A stretch of DNA of 64,000 bases from Apophysomyces variabilis (Eukaryota > Mucoromycota > Mucoromycetes > Mucorales > Mucoraceae). The stretch covers positions 434,001 through 498,000 of the forward strand of contig MZZL01000398.1 of assembly GCA_002749535.1 (NCBI GenBank), given 5' to 3'. Positions 56,234 to 64,000 of this stretch are shown piece after piece (within the stretch, counting starts at the first letter, position 1; every line of letters starts with the position of its first letter). Position numbers and translations under genes: made by a program. The notes beneath the pieces are model-generated. The model made no database searches and was not told the origin of the DNA. It was given only the letters and a program-made list of their open reading frames with translations.

Positions 56234-59166
56234 ATGTCTTACCCTCAAGAGAAAACTATGATTGTAACAAACTCGCAAACCTTGCATCGTACCTCCTTTG
56301 CTTCTACACAACATCCCGTAGTATTGCCAGATACATTCCCTTCATCTTCTTGCCTACATTATGGGACTACAATGGCCTCACCACCTGCAGCTGGCCAAAA
56401 GCGTAACTCCACCGCTCTTGACATCAGTGCCATGTTAAATCCGGACAACTCAAACACCAATGGCCAGCAAAACACAAAAAAGGAGTTGGTTAATGGCACT
56501 TCCAATGTCCCTTTTCCCTCAAACACTCAAAATCCAATGCATTCCATACCTGTTTCCCAAACTTCACTGCCTGTCTCTAAAAACACAGAAGCTAATGGCA
56601 ACTCTAAACGTTTACCGCTTCGAAAACGTATTGCAAAGGAAACGCACTCCGCACAACCAATCCTGAAATGGCAACCAGTGGAAACCCCAGACAGAACTCA
56701 CAGTGGACAGTCATACCCTACATCAATCCCACAAAAGATTGAAATCATTCCCATGAATACGGCCATACTATCCAGAACCGTTGAATACCCACCCACCCCG
56801 AACTCATTGTCTTCCTCATCCTCGTCATCATCTACCGGAAATAGTACATCTACCTTCGCCTGGCAAGCATCACAATCAACCCCTGCCAATGAGCTAAAAA
56901 CTCTGGCCACCAACGATGGGCACCTGAACGATAGCATAGATAGAACGAATATACAAGAACCAGAGGAAAATGGCCANTTGCATCGTACCTCCTTTGCTTC
57001 TACACAACATCCCGTAGTATTGCCAGATACATTCCCTTCATCTTCTTGCCTACATTATGGGACTACAATGGCCTCACCACCTGCAGCTGGCCAAAAGCGT
57101 AACTCCACCGCTCTTGACATCAGTGCCATGTTAAATCCGGACAACTCAAACACCAATGGCCAGCAAAACACAAAAAAGGAGTTGGTTAATGGCACTTCCA
57201 ATGTCCCTTTTCCCTCAAACACTCAAAATCCAATGCATTCCATACCTGTTTCCCAAACTTCACTGCCTGTCTCTAAAAACACAGAAGCTAATGGCAACTC
57301 TAAACGTTTACCGCTTCGAAAACGTATTGCAAAGGAAACGCACTCCGCACAACCAATCCTGAAATGGCAACCAGTGGAAACCCCAGACAGAACTCACAGT
57401 GGACAGTCATACCCTACATCAATCCCACAAAAGATTGAAATCATTCCCATGAATACGGCCATACTATCCAGAACCGTTGAATACCCACCCACCCCGAACT
57501 CATTGTCTTCCTCATCCTCGTCATCATCTACCGGAAATAGTACATCTACCTTCGCCTGGCAAGCATCACAATCAACCCCTGCCAATGAGCTAAAAACTCT
57601 GGCCACCAACGATGGGCACCTGAACGATAGCATAGATAGAACGAATATACAAGAACCAGAGGAAAATGGCCATTATAACGGAATCATGAACTCAAGGCTA
57701 CCTAACAGTGAACAATTCTCCCCAAAAGAACATAATGATGCCATCCACAACAATACAGAGAACATATCCCCAGGGCAATCGACAAACCAGATAACTCCGA
57801 ATATAACAAAGATGAAACCGTTGAAAAAGGTTCAGCACTGGATCACTAAGGGCAAAGTGGGAACAACAGTTGAGTCACAGCCTATGCCACCTACACCCAC
57901 TAATGTCGGAACAACTCTGATTTGGAGACACGAAAATCCCTCTGAACAAGTATACCATTCTGAACATACTAAAACTGTGTCCGGTGTTTCACGAACGACT
58001 TCGTGGGAAGATGAACGAGTAAGCAGGTCATACACATTTATCGAGCGATTGACTAATTAATTCCATTAGCCTGCGAAGAAGTTAAAAAAGGCTAAATCGA
58101 ATCAGTCACAGAGCGAAAAAGCGACCAAATCCTCTGTAGCAGCACAGTCACCTTCCAGTTATTCACATGCAGAGCCGGTTAGGCAAGTGCTAAAGCCTGA
58201 CCAACCTGTACCAGGCATGAGAATTGGGCGTCAGAGCATGAGTGTATCTGATGATACTTTATACTGCATTTGTCGGAAACCGTACGATGCGCCGAGGTTC
58301 ATGATTGCCTGCGATAGATGTGACCAATGGTTTCATGGGGAATGTGTTGGTATAAGCGAGAAACAAGGCGAATTCATTGATGTGTACTTCTGCTCTGACT
58401 GTGTCAAAGGTAAAAGCACTGGGCATAAATTAATTAGAATTAATGTACCTTTTCAGTTACCGGTAAGAAGCCGTCGTGGAAACCAAAATGTGCGAATCCA
58501 ACATGTCAGAAAGCTGCTCGTATGGGAACGCATCAAAAACACTATTCCAAATATTGTTCAGACGATTGTGGCATGCAGATAGCTCGTTCAAAGCTTAACA
58601 TGTCTGAAATGAAACGACGTGCTGCAGGTGGCATGATGTCTCCTCTCAATGAAACGAGAAATAACTACTTATCAAAGAGTCGCTTAAGCTCGTTTGCGGA
58701 CCGAGATGATCGACAGCGTCTTTCTCGCGTTTGGAATGAAAAGAATCGTGCAAAAGCCATTGTCGCCTTAGTGGAACGAAAATCGACTCTGTTACAAGCA
58801 TTAACCAAATTATCCGCTGAAAGTGATGAAGATCTATGCGGATTTGACTCGCGATTAGGCTGGTCAGACAACATTTGGGAACAAGTACAGCAGGTCATAG
58901 AAAATGGACGCACGATCGAACTGAAATTTACAGAGGAAGCCGATCCAAAACCATATACAGTGTGTCGCGCAGGACGCAGATGCCATAAACATAGTGGGTG
59001 GCAAAAGCTAAAAGTGCTGGAGTTTGAGCAGGAGCGAAGTGAACAATTTACAGTATTAACAATGCTTGAGAGAGAACGACAGCAGATCAAAGCACGAATG
59101 AATAAGCGACGAGAAGAAATTGATGTGATGGAAGGGCTAGCAAACGGAACCATTTGCCATCAATAA
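56234..59166 (+). CDS. Spp1/CFP1-like PHD-finger subunit of COMPASS
   Basis: Spp1/CFP1 binds H3K4 methylation for the Set1 methyltransferase complex. Exons as assembled: 56234-58018, 58070-58409, 58457-59166. Exon 1 is a long Ser/Thr/Asn-rich, probably disordered region that contains an exact 696-bp duplication with one N at 56977. With one copy the protein would be 712 residues. Exon 2 carries the PHD finger (CICRKPYDAPRFMIACDRCD; WFHGECVGISE; YFCSDC). Exon 3 has the second zinc-binding segment CANPTCQKAAR...HYSKYCSDDCG and the helical C-terminal region (LVERKSTLLQALTKLSAE; GRRCHKHSGWQKL). This order (PHD, then C-x4-C...C-x3-C, then coiled coil) matches the family. An animal-type CXXC DNA-binding domain was not seen. 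Confidence 0.88.
56282..57672 (+). repeat. Exact 696-bp tandem duplication joined by one N
   Basis: Copy 1 is 56282-56976 and copy 2 is 56978-57672, joined by the single ambiguous base at 56977. All 695 bases appear identical by eye. The period of 696 is a multiple of three, so the PHD-protein frame stays open. A lone N between two perfectly equal sequences is the mark of two overlapping contigs that were joined without merging. Confidence 0.9.
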
Positions 59167-60410
59167 ATGTATGTGGGCGACCAAATCATCACCTTGAGTG
59201 CATTGTCCAAATTGCTTTCCTTTAACGATTTACCAGCTGTCTCTCTCTCTCTGTGCACCGTTCGAAAGAGAATGGCCATTGGTAGATACTTTTGAGCAAA
59301 CCGTTTCCGGTTGGTCTGGCTGTATACTGTGAAAAGAATACCTGATCTGGGCATTAGTAAGGTCCAATTGTTCAAAAATACACTCACCAGCAATCACGGG
59401 CGTTTAACGGTGTTGGATATGTTTGTCTAGCATACGTGTTATTAGGAAAACCAAGGTAACGCGATCGATTAAAAATACCTAAGGGGAACTTGAAAGAGAA
59501 AGAACAATAACACAGCACGTAATACTTCGGTGAATCCTCGAACAGGAGTAGGATATTTAGCTACCGTGGTAATAACCTAGTAGTTACGTGATAGCCATAT
59601 GGGTTGACTCAGCACATACATCTCTGCCAAAGGAAGGCAGAAAAAGAATACAACGCACTATCACGTCAAACACCCATACTGACCCTAGAGGCTAGACAGG
59701 CCCCATAGAACACTTTATAAAGGGAGACAAGCTGTGAATCAAGAGAACATATTGATACCATGATGCATTGTAATAAAAGAGTTTGAGCTATATCATTTAC
59801 AATGATTTGTTCCACAGCCTTTCTGACCACGGAAAGTAATTTTCAGAAAAAGTAAAATATAGAATTGGTTAGGTTATCTTCGGGTATTATGCCACGCTAA
59901 AGACTATTCAAATTTTTCACTGTAAAAGGTCATCTTCATTTTTGATGATGACTATCCATTTGTAAGTCACAGCAAAATTTGACGTTTAAGGAATGCACAG
60001 AGTTTCCATTTCTACAACAAGCACCATGTCATCCTTGGGCAAAAGAATGCTACTGTCAGTTCAGATTCCATTAACAATTTTTGAACGACTTTTGTTTGAT
60101 TACGATTGTTGCCCTGGGCCTTGAACAGCGACGTGATCGTACGATTGGGCTACTGTACCAGCTAGCCAAAGAAATATTTGACGACGAATGTGCACTTGAA
60201 AAGGACAAACTGGATGTCCTTTTCGATGTATGCAACCAGATGGAAACAGATGGAAAAGATAATTGTAAGCGCAAGAGATCCTCATCAGCAGAGCAGCATT
60301 TGCTGCATCAGCTATGCTCAGGATGCTTTAGTTTACCTCCAGACTTGTAAGCGCAAGTATCAAAGCGTTGATGCCAGCTCTTCTGCATCGCCGATGCCCG
60401 AGCCTAAGGA
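59167..60410. other. Intergenic DNA with possible solo LTR
   Basis: Between about 59545 and 59800 lies a stretch with TATAAAG (59716-59722) followed about 55 bp later by AATAAA (59772-59777), the promoter/poly(A) spacing seen in LTRs, but ends and target duplication could not be fixed. A CTCTCTCTCTCT tract is at 59240-59253. The frame 60081-60350 has no known domain; it may belong to the N-terminal side of the transposase remnant that follows. Confidence 0.35.
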
Positions 60411-60851
60411 CTTGCCAGAAAAGACTAAAGGACGACAGGTCTGGCCTAAAAAGAATGATCTACTTCTATATTAGCGTTTTGCAAGACCTTTTTGGACGAA
60501 ATGGACCAGTATCCACAAATAAACGGCCACTACCTCATTATGGATAATGCTCCTATTCACAAGTCCGAAGATATTGCGAAGTATATTACGTCCCGAGGTT
60601 ATCGCTGTGCTTATCTTCCTTCATATTCTCCTGAGCTGAACCCAATTCAACAGTTCTGGTCTGTAGCTAAAAATAAACTTAAGCGCCATTGATTTCTGGA
60701 GAAAGAGACATTATCGACAACAATTAGTGATGGTTGTAACGGATTAGAATTGAGCGATAGGGTCTGTGTCGGGTATTTCGGGCATAGTTTGGAAGAAACA
60801 CCTCGCAGCCATCCAATGCGTCATCTTATACAGCGATTTCTTTCTGAGTGA
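60410..60851 (+). pseudogene. Tc1/mariner transposase remnant
   Basis: Reads FLDEMDQYPQINGHYLIMDN with APIHKSEDI (second catalytic Asp), then YLPSYSPELNPIQQFWSVAK, the conserved region leading to the third acidic residue, then KLKRH and an in-frame TGA at 60690-60692. After it FLEKETL...TISDGCNGL continues in the same frame to 60851. The first catalytic Asp region and the DNA-binding domain are not present. It differs in sequence from the remnant at 40870-41200, so two families or subfamilies are represented. Confidence 0.85.
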
Positions 60852-61033
60852 ATCATTGGTAGCCAGAGGATAGGATCAACAGATAGTTTTGGACGGCAAC
60901 TGGACAGAGCTTGGAATTTGTATTTCTCGGCCTTTTTTCCTAGTCTTGCTGCAGGAATCGCCTCTTGATAGTTTTGAAGTCACTGGAGCGGACGCTTGTT
61001 GTATTCGATGGTAGCATTCGCCATAGAGCTGTT

Positions 61034-61750
61034 TTAGATAGCATGTACCACTGGTGGCCACGTGTTTGTCTTATGTGAGGTAGCAGACGGGAGGACAACG
61101 TGGCCCGGAGACAATGACAAGAATCGGAAAAGAAACTGGGCTTGGAGGATGCTTATTCGTTCTGCTATTGTGGGTAGGTTGGAAAGGTGAAGCATTACTT
61201 TGGTGGATGTTTTGCTATGGGAGTCATTGATTTTGCGGATGCAAGCATTCTGTGGTTCTTCAAGAGCTCTGAGCTGTGAAACGTTGAATTTGTTGACGGG
61301 GAGACCATGTTCTAATTCAGGGCGGATTATATGTGCGTAAGATTTTGTCGATAATAGTCTGAAGAAACCGGACGTATCAATTCCAGTTGCATTTAGAGTG
61401 TTCATCGTAGCGAGAGCTCGTGGTAAACTGCTGTTGACAAGATCCTGTGGGCTGAGATATCCTCCTGGTCGGAATGGTACTCCGAGGTATGCAAAATATG
61501 GTTGATGAGGTAGCGTTTGATCGTATAGCTTGTATTCTAAGGCTGGGGGTGATCATCGAGTACTACACATTTGGATGGATTCCATCGGAATCCTATCTGT
61601 AAGCTGTGCATTTCGCACTTTCACAACAATTTTTCCATTTTGTGTTGCTCTGCAATTAAGACGGCATCGTCGGCATAGAGTAGGCAATTCATCTGGGCGA
61701 CATGGATTTTCACACGCTGCGACTTTAGTTTCTAAAAACACTCTATGTAC
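61034..61750 (-). pseudogene. LINE reverse transcriptase fragment
   Basis: On the minus strand the polymerase motif C is intact: RVKIHVAQMN runs into CLLYADDAVLIA (about 61675). It is followed by an in-frame stop and GFRWNPSKCVVLDDHP, another stop, then an open stretch (61405-61034) with RPELEHGLPVNKFNVSQLR and HSKTSTKVMLHLSNLPTIAE. The catalytic Asp pair is retained, but stops and the missing 5' and 3' parts make it dead. It is the least decayed of the three LINE pieces. Sequence beyond about 61750 no longer matches RT, suggesting 5' truncation. Confidence 0.85.
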
Positions 61751-61999
61751 ACAGCAGAATCTGATGCAAGCCCAAAAAAGCTGAGTGAAAATTTGTTCCG
61801 GGCTGGCAAGCAAAGGTTCCTGCATCGGCATTCACTTGTCTGCAGCAGTCACGGTCAGTCAGTGCAGCACAAAGGCCAACGATGGATGCTCGCCCATGAT
61901 CCCTCCTTCATTTGCATCCATCCGTTTGCACGTATGTAAATTATGGATATTTCATGCATCCGTAACAGCAAATGATTGATCCATCGTCTGTATATTAGC

Positions 62000-62440
62000 A
62001 TGTCTGCCGAACTTGCCGTCGTCTACGCCGCTCTCATCCTTCAGGATGACAACGTTGAAATCACCGTAAGTAGTAGAAAAGTCACTAGTTTACTTCATAG
62101 CATGCTAAATGACCCTCTTTTCAGGCTGACAAGCTTCAAACCCTTGTCAAGGCTGCTGGCATCGATGTTGAGCCTATCTGGTTCTCTCTCTACGCCAAGG
62201 CCCTTGCTGGTCAGAACCTCGGTGAGCTTCTCATGAACGTCGGTACCCCCGGTGCTGGTCCTGCTGTTGCTGGTGGTGCTGCCGCTGCTGGCGGTGCCGC
62301 CGAAGAGGCCAAGGAGGAAGAGAAGGTGGAAGAGAAGGAAGAATCTGACGAAGACATGGGCTTCGGTAAGTTTTTACAAACTTTTATGTTAATGGCAGTT
62401 TGATTAACGTGTGATCTTGCACTTAGGTCTCTTTGACTAA
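62000..62440 (+). CDS. Ribosomal stalk protein P1
   Basis: Acidic stalk protein of the 60S subunit that recruits translation factors as a P1/P2 dimer on P0. Exons 62000-62065, 62125-62365 and 62427-62440 give 106 residues, the usual size. N-terminal helices begin [20 protein letters not shown], then the dimerisation part with [18 protein letters not shown], an Ala/Gly hinge, a Glu-rich charged stretch, and the hallmark end [11 protein letters not shown], in which the last residues come from a 14-bp final exon. WFSLYAKAL identifies it as P1, not P2. Codon bias is high. Confidence 0.97.
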
Positions 62441-62510
62441 ACATTCTCTTGAAAAAATAAAATTATTACGCTCCGCTCGAGGGCAGTGTCTAGCAGATAT
62501 ATTGTTTGAT

Positions 62511-63820
62511 CTACGTATTAGCGAACTTTGTAGCCTTTTCCATTATATCTTGATTGTAAGGATAAGGTGTCTGCTCGTTGTGTTGCTGCGGTTCAAGTGG
62601 AGGGACGTTTTTCAGCCCTAGCGAGACATAGTTAAGCATGAATTGGCATCTTACGCTGTTCTTACTATGAGATGGTACGCATCCACCAGGCATATGTTCA
62701 CACGTGCAACTACCGCCTAAGAATGAGGGCAGATTCTCCTGGGGAATTTGCTCTAAGAGCGTGTCCTTGTAGTTGGATCCCAAGATATGGATCTTACCAA
62801 TGCTCTAACCGTATTATCCAGTTAAGAACATAAGATTTCCAAAGAAGGATGTGGGAGCTTACCGCGGGATGGACCCATGGTTTAACGATCTTCCAAACGT
62901 GCACGAAGGAAGATGGCGCATTGACGATGTAGAGCTTGTTGTAGCAGTCTGGATAATATTTATCGTCTAATTCAGATATTGTACGGACATACCGCAGACC
63001 TGGCATGTAAAATTCTAAGAAAAGAAACATCAATATACAAGTGGCATGGATAATGAGAGGTATAACTCACGATGCCAGCCCATGCCAGTGCAATCTAGGA
63101 TGACCGTTTCTCTTCTAATCGTCCTGTTCATCGCGCGAGAGCATTCATCGTATAGTACTCGGTTGACGAATTCCTTGCATGCGATGTGATAGTTCAATAC
63201 TTCCTCAATGGTAACGTTCTTGACTATTTCTTTCGGGGCATGGTAACCCTTCCATACGTTATAGACCATAGCCGGTCACTTTGCTTCTAACTTACCAAGC
63301 GCTCTATGTAGATAGGATGGCCATCTTTGTCTGTTTTATGCAAAGACATTCCACCGATGTGTTTGTGTATCCTCAGTACAGTTTCTGAAACTCCGGGCTT
63401 CCCTTCAACGTTGCCATCAGGAACGGAACTGAATCCACGCACGGCGCACAAGAGCGGTAACTGGTTTTTTAATGTCGCTACGGGAAGTTGGTCAATTTTA
63501 TTTTCTGCTCGCCAAGTCAACGCTGTTTCCAGGTGCTTTTTCGCTTCTTTCTGTAATGCATTTCATGAAAAGGTCGAGAGTTTGAGCTCCTTTGGTCGGG
63601 ATACTAGCTTGAGTTCCATTCTTACCAATTGCCAATTATTGGGTATGAGAAACTGTTCCAGATGCTGGTAATTAAAAATAATGGTTATTATACTCAGAAA
63701 ATAAAGCCAACTGAAAGATAGCTATACTTCATCTGTCCAAGCTCGTGTCTGGCTGTCGAAGCTTTCTCGTAATTGCCTAACCAGGCTGCTTCGTTCTTCT
63801 TGCGATTTCTCCGTAACCAT
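62511..63820 (-). CDS. Sec14-like CRAL-TRIO lipid-transfer protein
   Basis: Sec14-family proteins exchange phosphatidylinositol with another lipid and regulate lipid signalling at Golgi or plasma membrane. Start at 63820 (MVTEKSQEERSSLVRQLRES). The CRAL-TRIO N-domain ends with AKKHLETALTWRAEN. The lipid-binding domain shows HKTDKDGHPIYIERLG, then TVILDCTGMGW, FYMPGLRYVRTISEL, DKYYPDCYNKLYIVNAPSSF, VWKIVKPWVHPA, and the closing ENLPSFLGGSCTCEHMPGG. A hydrophilic C-terminal tail of about 45 residues runs to the stop at 62511, unless an alternative donor at about 62671 is used. At least six exons; donors at 63611 and 63293 on the minus strand are clear. Confidence 0.88.
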
Positions 63821-64000
63821 GACGTTTAAAAACAAAGACAAATGTGTCTAATCCTATATCTATCTTTGTTTTGGTGAGAAAGAGAGAAACAGGAGGGCTG
63901 ATGCATTCCCACGCGACCATATACGCTCAAGTCAAAGGAATGGACATGCATAGCCATGTATCAGGGGTTTCACGTGCGAAAGGGGTCCTTTGCCCTGGAA

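Overview
The window looks like nuclear DNA of a Mucoromycota (probably Mucorales) fungus. The genes are split by many short introns (about 43-100 bp, GTRNGT...YAG, often with a CTAAC-like branch point). The set is purely eukaryotic: ornithine decarboxylase, TFIIIC largest subunit, COMPASS PHD subunit, Sds3, KEOPS Cgi121, velvet factor, cytosolic ribosomal proteins. Intergenic DNA holds the decayed LINE reverse transcriptases and Tc1/mariner transposases usual in these fungi. The species cannot be fixed from the sequence. All exon borders were deduced by eye from splice signals and reading-frame continuity.

Layout, left to right. 1-2.3 kb: no gene seen. 2.3-3.9 kb: ornithine decarboxylase (+). 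4.2-5.9 kb: dead LINE RT (-), followed by one end of an interspersed repeat. 7.6-10.4 kb: a broken Fanzor (eukaryotic TnpB-like nuclease) gene (+) with its catalytic and zinc residues still readable. 10.8-16.5 kb: TFIIIC B-block-binding subunit (+). 17.5-19.6 kb: CorA/Mnr2-type Mg2+ transporter (+). 19.9-21.0 kb: UBE2T-like E2 (-). 21.3-23.1 kb: WD40 protein (+). 23.2-24.9 kb: ZUP1/Mug105-type deubiquitinase (-). 26.9-28.0 kb: velvet-domain protein (+). 28.75-29.4 kb: ribosomal protein uL16 (+). 29.6-31.2 kb: NIPA-type Mg2+ transporter (-). 31.6-33.0 kb: coiled-coil protein (+). 33.1-34.6 kb: rhodanese/TSTD2-type protein (-). 35.3-36.0 kb: eS10 (+). 37.4-38.65 kb: Sds3-like HDAC-complex subunit (-).

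From about 38.7 to 45.4 kb there is a gene-poor island with a Tc1/mariner remnant, a repeat copy, a LINE fragment and a 207-bp MITE with TA target duplication. Then come a possible 26-residue single zinc-knuckle microprotein (45.5 kb, +), Cgi121 (48.0-48.7 kb, +), a second full copy of the interspersed repeat, an ACAD10/11-like aminoglycoside-phosphotransferase-fold protein (49.9-51.4 kb, -), a 7TM protein with a long tail (52.0-53.8 kb, +), an Spp1/CFP1-like PHD protein (56.2-59.2 kb, +) disturbed by an exact 696-bp tandem duplication around a single N, another Tc1 remnant and LINE fragment (60.4-61.75 kb), ribosomal protein P1 (62.0-62.4 kb, +) and a Sec14-like lipid-transfer protein (62.5-63.8 kb, -).

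The host genes are unrelated housekeeping and regulatory functions, not a cluster. Two Mg2+ transporters and two chromatin-complex subunits occur, but they are not adjacent. The most unusual items are the Fanzor locus, the spliced-looking repeat family, the microprotein and the probable assembly duplication.
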